A program made the translations under genes and the position numbers. This document shows, piece after piece, positions 8,026 through 16,595 of a stretch of 23,371 bases of DNA (positions within the stretch are counted from its first letter, which is position 1; the number at the start of each line of letters is the position of its first letter). Location: positions 1-23,371 of the forward strand of contig DIDD01000132.1 in the NCBI GenBank assembly GCA_002417965.1. The letters run 5' to 3'. The notes beneath the pieces were generated by a model that worked only from the letters and a program-made list of their open reading frames with translations, was not told the DNA's origin and searched no databases. This stretch comes from Veillonellaceae bacterium UBA5809 (GTDB taxonomy: Bacteria; Bacillota; Negativicutes; Veillonellales; Dialisteraceae).

Positions 8026-10040
8026 TGAGCCGCCCGGACTCCCGCACGTTTCAGAAATTCATTTTCTTCTATAATGTGAATCCCCCGTGCCCGGGCTTTT
8101 TCCAGCTTGCTTCCCGGATCTTCCCCTGCGATAACCAGTGTCGTTCCGTTGGTAACAGCACTCATGATTTCTCCGCCTTCTCCAATAATCAGCTCTGCCG
8201 CTTCTCTGCGTCCCATAGAGGAAAGTTTCCCTGTAAGGACGACTTTTTCTCCGGCGAATACGCCCGCTTTATCTGTTATTTTCTCCTCCTGGGGAATCTC
8301 TGTCAGAACTCCTTTTTCTTTAAGTTTCTGTATCAGCTCCTGCGAAGATTTTTCTTTAAAATAGGATATCAGGCTGGATACGATGGCAGGACCTATGCCT
8401 TCTACCAGGAGCAGTTCTTCTTCCTCTGCTTTCATAAGAGCGTCCAGTGACCCAAAATGCTCCGCCAGAATCCGGGCTGCTTTTTCTCCCACATACCGGA
8501 TTCCCAAGGCATAAAGCAGTTTGGGAAGTCCGCGACTTCGGCTTGCATCAATCGATGCAGTCAGTTTCACTGCGCTTTTTTCTCCCATTCTTTCCATCTG
8601 CGCCAATTGATCCGCTGTTAATGAATACAGGTCAGATGGATCGGACACAAGGCGGAAAGCAATCATGTTGTCAACAACGGCAGGGCCCATACCATCAATG
8701 GACATGGCCCCGCGTGAAGCAAAATGGATTAACTTCTCCCTGATGACTCCTCCGCACTGCCGGTTGGTGCACCGGTAGGCCGCTTCTCCCTTGATTCTAT
8801 GTACAGGAGATCCGCATACGGGGCACGTGTCCGGCATATTGAATATTTGTTCCGCACCTGTCCGTTTTTCCAGGATAACCCTGTCAATTTCAGGAATAAT
8901 TTCTCCCGCTTTGTAAATACGTACGGTATCACCTACACGGATGTCCTTGCCACGGATAAAGTCCATATTATGAAGAGTAGCCCTTTTTACGGTGGTTCCT
9001 GCCAGGCGCACGGGATCCACATCAGCGGAAGGGGTCAGCACCCCGGTTCTCCCCAATGTCACTGCAATATGTCTGATTTTTGTTTCTGCTTCTTCCGGAG
9101 GATATTTATAAGCGGTAGCCCATTTGGGATCCTTGACTGTGGCTCCCAGACGGCTCTGCTGCTCAAAGTTATTCACTTTGATAACCATGCCGTCTGTATC
9201 ATAATCCAGCGTATGCCGTTTTTCCTGCCATTCCAGAACACCTGAGATAACATCTTCAATAGAATCCCATTTTTTGTAATGCGGATTGACTTTAAACTGA
9301 AATTTTTTCAATGTCTCCAGCAGTTCTTCCTGGGAGTGAATTTTCATGCCCTCTACATCCCCCACGGCATAGGCAAAAAAATCCAGATTCCTCGATGCCG
9401 TAACACGGGGATCCAGCTGGCGGAGAGATCCTGCCGCTGCATTGCGGCAATTTGCAAAAGGCATCAGACCTGCTTCATCACGTTCTCCGTTCAAGGCAAT
9501 AAAACTTTTCCTCGGCATAAAGACTTCACCCCGGATTTCCATATAGGAAGGCGCTCCTGAAAGTTTGAGTGGAATGGATCTGATCGTACGCACATTGGCT
9601 GTCACGTCTTCCCCTACATGTCCGTCCCCGCGGGTCAGTCCCTGGATCAGCACTCCGTCTTTATAAATCAGATTCATGGAAAGTCCATCGATCTTCAACT
9701 CTGTAATATAGCTGACTGATTCTCCGGGAAGTCCGTTTTTTACACGCTGGTCAAAAGCCTTTATTTCTTCAGGATTAAATACATTTGATAAACTCAGCAT
9801 CGGCTTCCTGAATGTCACTTTTGGAAAATCACCGCTTGCTTTCCCTCCTACTCTCTGGGTCGGTGAATCCGGCGTAATAATTTCCGGGTGCTGTTGTTCC
9901 ATCTGCACCAATCTTCTGTAAAGCTGATCAAACTCATAGTCCTGTATGGCCGGCTGATCAAGGACATAGTACAGATAGCTGTAATGACGGATTTTTTCTC
10001 TCAGTTTCTCCGCCTCTTCCATGACTGCCTTTGTTGCCAT
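8019..10040 (-). CDS. ligA: LigA, NAD-dependent DNA ligase
   Basis: LigA seals nicks in replication and repair, using NAD+ to adenylate its active-site lysine. The 673-residue protein has the Ia domain (YYVLDQPAIQDYEFDQLYRRL), the active-site motif with Lys116 (ELKIDG), the OB fold, a four-Cys zinc finger (CPVCGSP...CTNRQCGG) around 405-430, helix-hairpin-helix repeats (LLVEGIGPAIVSSL), and a C-terminal BRCT domain from about 590 (VFAGEKVVLTGKLSSMGRRE). Length is typical. The start at 10040 is 2 bases after the pcrA stop, and its AAGGAGG ribosome-binding site lies inside the last pcrA codons. The pcrA-ligA pair is a common Firmicute arrangement. Confidence 0.97.
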   Translation of the reverse strand: MATKAVMEEAEKLREKIRHYSYLYYVLDQPAIQDYEFDQLYRRLVQMEQQHPEIITPDSPTQRVGGKASGDFPKVTFRKPMLSLSNVFNPEEIKAFDQRVKNGLPGESVSYITELKIDGLSMNLIYKDGVLIQGLTRGDGHVGEDVTANVRTIRSIPLKLSGAPSYMEIRGEVFMPRKSFIALNGERDEAGLMPFANCRNAAAGSLRQLDPRVTASRNLDFFAYAVGDVEGMKIHSQEELLETLKKFQFKVNPHYKKWDSIEDVISGVLEWQEKRHTLDYDTDGMVIKVNNFEQQSRLGATVKDPKWATAYKYPPEEAETKIRHIAVTLGRTGVLTPSADVDPVRLAGTTVKRATLHNMDFIRGKDIRVGDTVRIYKAGEIIPEIDRVILEKRTGAEQIFNMPDTCPVCGSPVHRIKGEAAYRCTNRQCGGVIREKLIHFASRGAMSIDGMGPAVVDNMIAFRLVSDPSDLYSLTADQLAQMERMGEKSAVKLTASIDASRSRGLPKLLYALGIRYVGEKAARILAEHFGSLDALMKAEEEELLLVEGIGPAIVSSLISYFKEKSSQELIQKLKEKGVLTEIPQEEKITDKAGVFAGEKVVLTGKLSSMGRREAAELIIGEGGEIMSAVTNGTTLVIAGEDPGSKLEKARARGIHIIEENEFLKRAGVRAAHS

Positions 10041-10042
10041 GT

Positions 10043-12244
10043 TTATTCCTCCTTTTCAATGGGAGCAAAAGCGACCATGACCTGCCGCATCCGCCCGCCG
10101 GGGAACGAAAGTTTTAAGATCATATCTTTCCCCGTCCCTCTGACTTCCACCACTTGTCCCTCTCCCCATGTCCTGTGATGCACACGGTCTCCCGGCTTCC
10201 AATCATAATTTGCTTCTTTCCGCCGATAGGATCTGGTTTCTTTTTTAATGGAAGACATGGCATATCTGGCATAGGCATCATCTTTTCCTCTGGAGTAACG
10301 GCTGGAAACCACGTCATGTTTCTCTCTCATTATGCTTTCTTTCAGATCTTCCGGTATTTCTTCCAGGAACCGGCTGGCACCATAAGGCTTTAGCTGCCCA
10401 TACATTGTCCTCATCTGGGCATGTGTGAGATATAATTCAGTCTGCGCTCTGGTAATTCCTACATAGCACAGACGCCGTTCTTCTTCTAATTTTGTTTCAT
10501 CCATCAGAGAACGGACTCCGGGGAAAATCCCTTCATCCATACCTGCCAGAAAAACAATGGGAAATTCCAGTCCCTTGGCACTGTGAATAGTCATCAGGGT
10601 AACCCGGTCTTCTTCTTTTTCATATCGGTCCACATCATTGACAAGCGCCACTTTTTCCAAAAAATCAGAGAGTGTGCCTTCTATCTGATCTTTCTGAAAA
10701 TCTCTGGCCACAGAAAGAAGTTCTCCCAAATTTTCTTCCCTGCTTTGTGCCTGAGGATCTTGTGTCTGACGGATAAAATCCATATACTTTGTCTGTTCCA
10801 GAATCGTTTCAATCAGAGAAAATACATCTTTTTCCGCTGCTTCGCCAAAGAGTCCGAACATCAATGCGGAGAAATTCTGTACTTTTCCGCGGGCCGTCCC
10901 TGACAAGCCGGCCTGCTCTGATTCCATAAGCGCTTCAAAAAGCGACAGTCCTCTTTCGGAGGCATATGCCTCCAATTTTTCCACCGTAGTCTGCCCAATT
11001 CCCCGGCGGGGAACATTAATAATCCGTTTCAGACTGATATCATCCCGTGCATTTTCGATAACTTTCAGATAAGCCAGAATATCCCTGATTTCTGCACGGT
11101 CGTAAAAGCGGGTTCCTCCAACCATCGTATATCCAATACCCGCTCTGACCAGACTTTCTTCCAACACGCGGGACTGGGCGTTCATCCGGTATAAAACAGC
11201 CATATGCCCATAGGGAATTTTTTCACCGTGGGAATGGGCCATGGATTTCACAATGAAATCAGCTTCATCATGCTCATCCGCCGCCTGAAAACAGTGGATA
11301 TGGACACCGTTTTCATTGGTTGTCCATAATTTCTTTGAAGGCCTCATTACATTATTTTCGATCACGGCATTGGCGGCAGACAGGATGGTCTTCGTAGAAC
11401 GGTAATTCTGTTCCAGCTTAATAATGACAGCTTCCGGATAATCTTTTTTAAACTCCATAATATTGCTGACATCTGCACCGCGCCAGGAATAAATGCTTTG
11501 ATCCACATCCCCTACTGCGCAGATATTTTTCTGCTGTCCTGCAATATAACGTGCCATCAGATACTGCGCGTGATTAGTATCCTGATATTCATCAATCAAA
11601 ATATAATGAAACCGATTCTGCCATTTCTCTCTGATTTCTTTTTTTTGTAGGAGCTCTGTAGTCAGCACCAGCAAATCATCAAAATCAAGGGCATTATTCT
11701 TCTTCATGTTCTGTTGGTATTTTTCATAAATATCAGCTATTTTCTGGGAATAAAAATCTTCCGAGTCTTTTCGGAATGACGCCGGATCTATCAAACGGTT
11801 TTTAGCTCCCGAAATACGTGACTGTACCGCCTGCGGCTGAAATTGTTTATCATCCAGATTAAATTCCCGCAGAATATTCTTTATGACCTGCTTTGTATCA
11901 TCGGAATCATAAATCGTAAATTTTTCCGTGTATGGAGGCAGGGCATGAATTTCCCGCCTCAGAAAACGGGCGCCAAAAGAGTGAAATGTGTAAATCCATA
12001 TATGATCGGCTTCACTGCCTATCAATTTTTTTACACGTTCTCTCATTTCCTGGGCCGCCTTATTCGTAAATGTAATAGCCAGGATCTGACGGGCCGGCAC
12101 TCCTTCTTCCAGCATATGCGCCATTCTGCATGTCAGCGCCTTGGTTTTTCCTGACCCTGCTCCGGCCATAATTAAAACAGGTCCCTGAATCCGGCATACC
12201 GCTTCTTTTTGTTTCTCATTCAGGGTATCCATATAATCTTTCAT
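10043..12244 (-). CDS. pcrA: PcrA/UvrD-type ATP-dependent DNA helicase
   Basis: PcrA is a superfamily 1 3'-5' helicase that works in repair, in clearing RNA polymerase or RecA from DNA, and in replication. The 733 residues carry Walker A AGAGSGKT (27-34), the DE box ILIDEYQDT (215-223), VGDVDQSIYSWRGA, LEQNYRS, the late motif TIHSAKGLEF and CYVGITRAQ. The C-terminal ~50 residues form the Tudor-like RNA-polymerase-binding fold (WKPGDRVHHRTWGEGQVVEV). GAGGAG sits 5 bases before ATG at 12244; an ATG 4 bases upstream is out of frame and gives only a 10-codon ORF. It is followed after 2 bases by ligA. Its company with uvrBA nearby fits a repair role. Confidence 0.96.
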   Translation of the reverse strand: MKDYMDTLNEKQKEAVCRIQGPVLIMAGAGSGKTKALTCRMAHMLEEGVPARQILAITFTNKAAQEMRERVKKLIGSEADHIWIYTFHSFGARFLRREIHALPPYTEKFTIYDSDDTKQVIKNILREFNLDDKQFQPQAVQSRISGAKNRLIDPASFRKDSEDFYSQKIADIYEKYQQNMKKNNALDFDDLLVLTTELLQKKEIREKWQNRFHYILIDEYQDTNHAQYLMARYIAGQQKNICAVGDVDQSIYSWRGADVSNIMEFKKDYPEAVIIKLEQNYRSTKTILSAANAVIENNVMRPSKKLWTTNENGVHIHCFQAADEHDEADFIVKSMAHSHGEKIPYGHMAVLYRMNAQSRVLEESLVRAGIGYTMVGGTRFYDRAEIRDILAYLKVIENARDDISLKRIINVPRRGIGQTTVEKLEAYASERGLSLFEALMESEQAGLSGTARGKVQNFSALMFGLFGEAAEKDVFSLIETILEQTKYMDFIRQTQDPQAQSREENLGELLSVARDFQKDQIEGTLSDFLEKVALVNDVDRYEKEEDRVTLMTIHSAKGLEFPIVFLAGMDEGIFPGVRSLMDETKLEEERRLCYVGITRAQTELYLTHAQMRTMYGQLKPYGASRFLEEIPEDLKESIMREKHDVVSSRYSRGKDDAYARYAMSSIKKETRSYRRKEANYDWKPGDRVHHRTWGEGQVVEVRGTGKDMILKLSFPGGRMRQVMVAFAPIEKEE

Positions 12245-12277
12245 TCATTCTCCTCTTTCTCCCGCATAAAACGGACG

Positions 12278-12317
12278 GAAGGCCCATACATGACTCTGCG
12301 CCATTATATGGGCCTTC
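12278..12317 (-). terminator. Hairpin between ppaC and pcrA (weak terminator or attenuator)
   Basis: GAAGGCCCATA (12278-12288) pairs perfectly with TATGGGCCTTC (12307-12317), leaving an 18-base loop. On the minus strand the stem is followed by CGTCCGTTTT, so the T run is short and offset, which argues for partial termination. A perfect TATAAT lies in the loop side (12303-12308, minus strand), but its -35 is poor. I see no good separate promoter for pcrA, so some read-through from ppaC is likely. Confidence 0.45.
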
Positions 12318-12348
12318 TGATGTAACGGCAGCCACCTGCACCCCCGTT

Positions 12349-13293
12349 TTAGTTCTCAAATGCTTTGAGCAAAAATGGCGTAACCTGTTTTTTCCGGGAC
12401 ATAACACCAGGGAGATGGACACTGTAGTTTTCCGGTTTCTTGCCAAATGCTCTGACCAACAAACTGTCTTCACATCCCGTATACCATAAATAGGTGTCTT
12501 CTTTGAGAATGTCTGTCACCATGAGAAAAGAAGCTGCATATCCGCCCTTCCTGCGGTTTTCTTCCAGCGCTGACATAATATCTGCCTTTTTTTTATTAAT
12601 CGGATCCGTATCCATCACTGATATCTGCCCAACTGTAAATACATGATTCCCGGTACCGAATTCTTTTGTGTCATTTTGTGCCAGTTTCTCTGCCGTGTAA
12701 TCGGAAATATCAGCCCCGGCCTTCAGCATTTCCATCCCATATTTTTCATAATCCACTTCTGCAATTTTAGCCAGATCACGAACGGCCTCTTTATCGGCCT
12801 CTGTGGTAGTGGGTGAACGGAAAAGAACAGTATCCGAGATGATGGCTGACAGCATGATGCCCGCAATCTGTCTAGGAATTTCTATATGATGGCATTGGTA
12901 CAGCCCATAGATAATCGTATCAACGCATCCTACCGGACGGAAAAGTATGGAAATCGGTCCTTCTGTTTCAAAATCTCCCAGTCTGTGATGATCAATGACC
13001 TCAATGACCTGTGCATTGTCAATACCGTCAATGCACTGTTTTGACTCGTTATGATCCACTAGAATAATCTTTTGCTTTTCTGCCTGGTCCTCCGCAGGCA
13101 GTGTCTCCACCAGCCTGGGTGCTTCAAGTCCGAAATAGTGAAGAGCAAAAGAAGTTTCCTTATTCAATTCACCAGCCCTGATCGGTTCAGCCTGATTCCC
13201 TATCTGATTTTGTAAATAAGCATAAGCGATAGCTGCGGCGATGCTGTCTGTATCCGGGCATTTATGGCCGCATACAAAAATTGGTCTGCTCAT
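12349..13293 (-). CDS. ppaC: Manganese-dependent inorganic pyrophosphatase (family II)
   Basis: Family II pyrophosphatases of the DHH superfamily hydrolyse pyrophosphate in the cytoplasm, pulling biosynthetic reactions forward. The 314-residue product has metal-ligand motifs FVCGHKCPDTDS (His10, Asp14, Asp16), VDHNE (Asp80) and the DHH box VIDHHRLGDF (101-103), a further Asp in SAIISDTVLF, and the C-terminal SRKKQ phosphate-binding motif at 299-303. No CBS or DRTGG insert is present, so it is the short, unregulated form. The frame is open to 13440, but ATG at 13293 is chosen because AAGGGGG lies 7 bases before it and upstream sequence holds the promoter. A good extended -10 promoter lies upstream and a hairpin follows. 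Confidence 0.96.
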   Translation of the reverse strand: MSRPIFVCGHKCPDTDSIAAAIAYAYLQNQIGNQAEPIRAGELNKETSFALHYFGLEAPRLVETLPAEDQAEKQKIILVDHNESKQCIDGIDNAQVIEVIDHHRLGDFETEGPISILFRPVGCVDTIIYGLYQCHHIEIPRQIAGIMLSAIISDTVLFRSPTTTEADKEAVRDLAKIAEVDYEKYGMEMLKAGADISDYTAEKLAQNDTKEFGTGNHVFTVGQISVMDTDPINKKKADIMSALEENRRKGGYAASFLMVTDILKEDTYLWYTGCEDSLLVRAFGKKPENYSVHLPGVMSRKKQVTPFLLKAFEN

Positions 13294-13339
13294 GTAACTG
13301 CCCCCTTGATAATGATATTTGTTAGGATTGATATGGTTT

Positions 13340-13369
13340 ATTATACCATAAAAAACTCTCTTTTTTGAA
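13340..13369 (-). promoter_or_regulatory. ppaC promoter, extended -10
   Basis: Minus strand: TTCAAA (13364-13369), an 18-base spacer rich in T, then TGG-TATAAT with the -10 at 13340-13345. The -35 matches 4 of 6 positions and the -10 is perfect with a TGn extension. The leader to the ppaC start is about 40 bases. Confidence 0.75.
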
Positions 13370-13409
13370 TGATATCTCTGTATACTCTTCTTCCTTAAGC
13401 ACAAAGAAA

Positions 13410-13450
13410 CGTAACGGCTGTGCTCTCTGAAAGAGAACACAGCCGCTACG
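13410..13450 (-). terminator. Terminator of the RND efflux operon
   Basis: A 41-base inverted repeat forms an 18-bp stem with two mismatches around a TGAAA loop. The outer arms are CGTA/TACG and CGGCTGTG/CACAGCCG. On the minus strand it is followed by TTTCTTT, fitting a terminator 10 bases after the pump gene's stop. It separates the pump operon from the ppaC promoter. The other strand also has a T-rich flank. Confidence 0.88.
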
Positions 13451-13460
13451 TCTTTATCTT

Positions 13461-16400
13461 TTATACTTCTTTCTTTTGGTGCGCTCCATGCATTTTTTCA
13501 ATCAGAATAAACAACATGGGTGTCAGAAAAATACCGAAAACCGTTGCTGATAAAACACCAAATACAACGGTAATTCCCATTTCAGACCGGGCAGCGGCAC
13601 CGGCCCCGGTAGACAGGGCCAGCGGCACACATCCAAAAATAAATGCCAGTGATGTCATCAGAATTGGGCGAAGCCGGATTTTCGATGCCTCTATAGAAGC
13701 TTTAACCGGTTCCATGCCGGAGTCCACCCTGACTTTGGCATATTCTACAATTAAGATGGCATTCTTTGCCGCCAGACCGATAATTGTCAACAATCCGATC
13801 TGAAAATAAATATCGTTATTGACCTTCAGCAGCATAGCAGCTAAAGATGCTCCGAAAAATCCTGTAGGAATTCCAAAAAGCACGGAAAGAGGCACCTTCC
13901 AGCTTTCATAGAGAGCCGCCAGTGACAGGAAAACGAAGAGAATGCCAAGGCTCAAAGCATATATCGTCTGATCGCCTGCCTGAATTTCCTGGGCTGATGA
14001 TTCAGCGAATTCATACCCATAGCCGGAAGGAAGTGTTTCTTTGGCCACTTCCTGAAGGGCTGTCAGCGCCTGTCCGGAAGAGTAGCCGGATGCCTGGTTC
14101 CCTCCGATCTTAATGGCAGGGAAGTTATTGAATCTTGTCAGAACAGCAATTGAACCGCTCGGTTTGGGTGTAATAAAGTTGCTGATAGGCACCATGTTCC
14201 CCGAGCTGTCCTTCACTTCCAGGAATTTATTGTCCGCCGTACTCATGCGGTACTTCGTATCCGCCTGTGCGATAACTTTAAAGTTTCTCCCAAAAATTGT
14301 GAAATCATTAATCTGGGTACTGCCGTAATATACCTGAAGCGTCGTGAAAATATCACTCACACTGACACCGCTCCGCATAGCCTTGTCACGGTCAATATCG
14401 AAATCATAAGCCGGCGTATCCATCCTGAAGGTAGTATAAGCAGTAGCAATCTCCGGACGTTGGTTGGCCGCCGCCAGGAACTTCTGAACTACAGCGCTCA
14501 TATCTTCATTGGTATATCCGCCTTTATTTTCAATAAACATAGTAAATCCGCCGGATGCCCCCAGTCCCGGAATAGGCGGAGGATTTAATCCGATAATATT
14601 GACCCCGGGATTCATGGCGCTGTAGGCAAAAGACTTGCCGATCAGTGCATTCACCTGTGTATCGGGTGTCGTTCTTTCTCCCCAAGGCTTCATTTTAACA
14701 AAGAAAATTCCTCCGTTGGGTTTTTGCCCATAAGACAGAATGTCAAATCCTGTAACTCCCATAACATGGGCAACTCCCGGCTGTTTCAGCATAAATTCAG
14801 AAAATTTCTGAATCTGTTCGTCAGTACGGCTGGGAACAGATCCCTCAGGAAGCTGTATAGCATTCAGGTAATACCCATTATCTTCCGCCGGAATAAATGC
14901 CGTAGGCAGCTTTGTAAACATCAGGGCCGCAGCTCCTGCGAGGCATACCAAAAATACAATGGGAACAATGATCCGGTGTGCCAGCCGTGCCAGAAAAGCT
15001 CCGTATTTCTCAACCATTTTATCAAAGGACCGGTTAAACCAGTCAAAGAATCTTTTAACGTGTCCCCTGTCGGCCTTCTGCTCGTCTTCTTTCAGCATCA
15101 TTGCACACAATGTCGGTGTCAGAGACAAAGCGACAAAAGCAGAAATCAAAACCGATACGGCAATGGTCAACGCAAATTGTTTGTATAAAATACCCATGAC
15201 TCCGCCAAGAAAAGCAACTGGAATAAAGACCGCCGACAGTACGGCCGCTACGCCGATAACCGGGCTCTGCACTTTTTCCATGGCAATAAAACTGGCTTCC
15301 CTGGGACTTTTTTTGTTATAACGCATCTCATATTCTACAGCTTCAATGACGACAATGGCGTCATCTACAACCAGTCCGATCGCCAGTACCATAGCAAAGA
15401 GCGTCAATGTATTAACTGTGAATCCCAAAATTGCAAAAGAGGCAAATGTCCCCAGAAGTGATACAGGAACCGCGATCATCGGTATTAATGTTGCCCGCCA
15501 GTTCTGGAGGAAGATAAACACAATCAATGCTACCAGAAGAAGCGCCTCCACAAAGGTATGAATAACTTCTTCAATCGATGCCTTGATAAAATCGGTGTTG
15601 TCTATAACTACATTGTAAGACATATCCTGAGGGAATGTCTTAGAATCCTCCGCAAGCTTTGCCTTGATGGCTCCCACTGTGTCCATGGCATTGGCATCAT
15701 TAGTCAGAGAAAATGCGATCCCTGCAGAATCTTTTCCGTCTCCCCGTGAAATAAAGTTATAGTCTTTAGCAGCAAGATCAATTCTGGCTACATCCTTCAG
15801 CCGCAGCATGGATCCGTCACTATTAGTCTTAATCACTATATTTCCAAACTGATCTGCTGTTTTCAGACGTCCTTCCACAGTAATTGTATATTGAAAAGAC
15901 TGATTGCTCCCTTCTGGCGGAGAGCCAATATTTCCTGCTGCCACCTGTTGATTCTGAGCCTCAACAGCAGATACAACTTCTGCAGCCGTAATACTGTTTC
16001 TAGCCATTTTGGCCGGATCCAGCCAGATTCTCATGGCATAATCGGCGCCAAACTCCATGACATTACCGACACCCTTGATATTTTTCAGCTCATCCAGATA
16101 ATTCATGCTGAAGTAATTTTTCAGAAAAGTACTGTCATACGTTCCGTTCGGCGATGATAAATTTACAACTAAAGCCATGCTTCCCGTTGACTTCTGTGTT
16201 GTTACTCCCAGTGACTTAACAGTATCGGGAAGACTTGCATTTGCCTGGGATACAGCATTCTGTACACGTACCGCATCCATGTCGGCATCACTGCCGCTTT
16301 TAAACTGTACAGTCAGCGAATAACTTCCGTTGGAATTACTGGTGGAAGACATACTGTCAAAGTTTTCTACCCCAATAACCTGTTTTTCAATGACCTGTGC

Positions 16401-16583
16401 TACAGTTTGTCCCACTACATCTGAATCAGCTCCCGGATAGGTTGCACTGACTCTCACCTGGGGAGGTGTAATCTGCGGGTATTGGTCAACAGGGAGGTTC
16501 ACCATACACAAAAGACCTGCAATGGAAATAACCAGCGCCACTACAATGGCAAATATAGGGCGGTTAATAAAGAATTTAGACAT
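13461..16583 (-). CDS. RND multidrug efflux pump, AcrB/MexB type (HAE-1 family)
   Basis: This is an inner-membrane proton-driven drug exporter that works as a trimer with a periplasmic adaptor and an outer-membrane channel. It has 1040 residues, the usual length. The N-terminus SKFFINRPIFAIVVAL is typical. The proton-relay residues fall at AcrB numbering: Asp407-Asp408 (GLVVDDAIVV) in TM4 and Lys940 (GLAAKNAIL) in TM10. Two large periplasmic loops lie at about 30-340 and 560-870. Phe178 and Phe628 of the drug pocket match AcrB positions; AcrB's Phe610 does not. It starts 12 bases after the adaptor gene's stop, with GGGAGG before the ATG. No TolC/OprM gene follows: a terminator comes first. 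Substrates cannot be read from sequence. Confidence 0.96.
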   Translation of the reverse strand: MSKFFINRPIFAIVVALVISIAGLLCMVNLPVDQYPQITPPQVRVSATYPGADSDVVGQTVAQVIEKQVIGVENFDSMSSTSNSNGSYSLTVQFKSGSDADMDAVRVQNAVSQANASLPDTVKSLGVTTQKSTGSMALVVNLSSPNGTYDSTFLKNYFSMNYLDELKNIKGVGNVMEFGADYAMRIWLDPAKMARNSITAAEVVSAVEAQNQQVAAGNIGSPPEGSNQSFQYTITVEGRLKTADQFGNIVIKTNSDGSMLRLKDVARIDLAAKDYNFISRGDGKDSAGIAFSLTNDANAMDTVGAIKAKLAEDSKTFPQDMSYNVVIDNTDFIKASIEEVIHTFVEALLLVALIVFIFLQNWRATLIPMIAVPVSLLGTFASFAILGFTVNTLTLFAMVLAIGLVVDDAIVVIEAVEYEMRYNKKSPREASFIAMEKVQSPVIGVAAVLSAVFIPVAFLGGVMGILYKQFALTIAVSVLISAFVALSLTPTLCAMMLKEDEQKADRGHVKRFFDWFNRSFDKMVEKYGAFLARLAHRIIVPIVFLVCLAGAAALMFTKLPTAFIPAEDNGYYLNAIQLPEGSVPSRTDEQIQKFSEFMLKQPGVAHVMGVTGFDILSYGQKPNGGIFFVKMKPWGERTTPDTQVNALIGKSFAYSAMNPGVNIIGLNPPPIPGLGASGGFTMFIENKGGYTNEDMSAVVQKFLAAANQRPEIATAYTTFRMDTPAYDFDIDRDKAMRSGVSVSDIFTTLQVYYGSTQINDFTIFGRNFKVIAQADTKYRMSTADNKFLEVKDSSGNMVPISNFITPKPSGSIAVLTRFNNFPAIKIGGNQASGYSSGQALTALQEVAKETLPSGYGYEFAESSAQEIQAGDQTIYALSLGILFVFLSLAALYESWKVPLSVLFGIPTGFFGASLAAMLLKVNNDIYFQIGLLTIIGLAAKNAILIVEYAKVRVDSGMEPVKASIEASKIRLRPILMTSLAFIFGCVPLALSTGAGAAARSEMGITVVFGVLSATVFGIFLTPMLFILIEKMHGAHQKKEV

Positions 16584-16595
16584 ACATACCTCCCT

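Noticed and set aside
12216..12473. Minus-strand ORF of 85 codons across the ppaC-pcrA gap
   Set aside because: It overlaps the end of ppaC in another frame and includes the intergenic hairpin; no family resemblance.
14724..15188. Plus-strand ORF of 154 codons
   Set aside because: It is antisense to the RND pump, whose family motifs are intact across this span.
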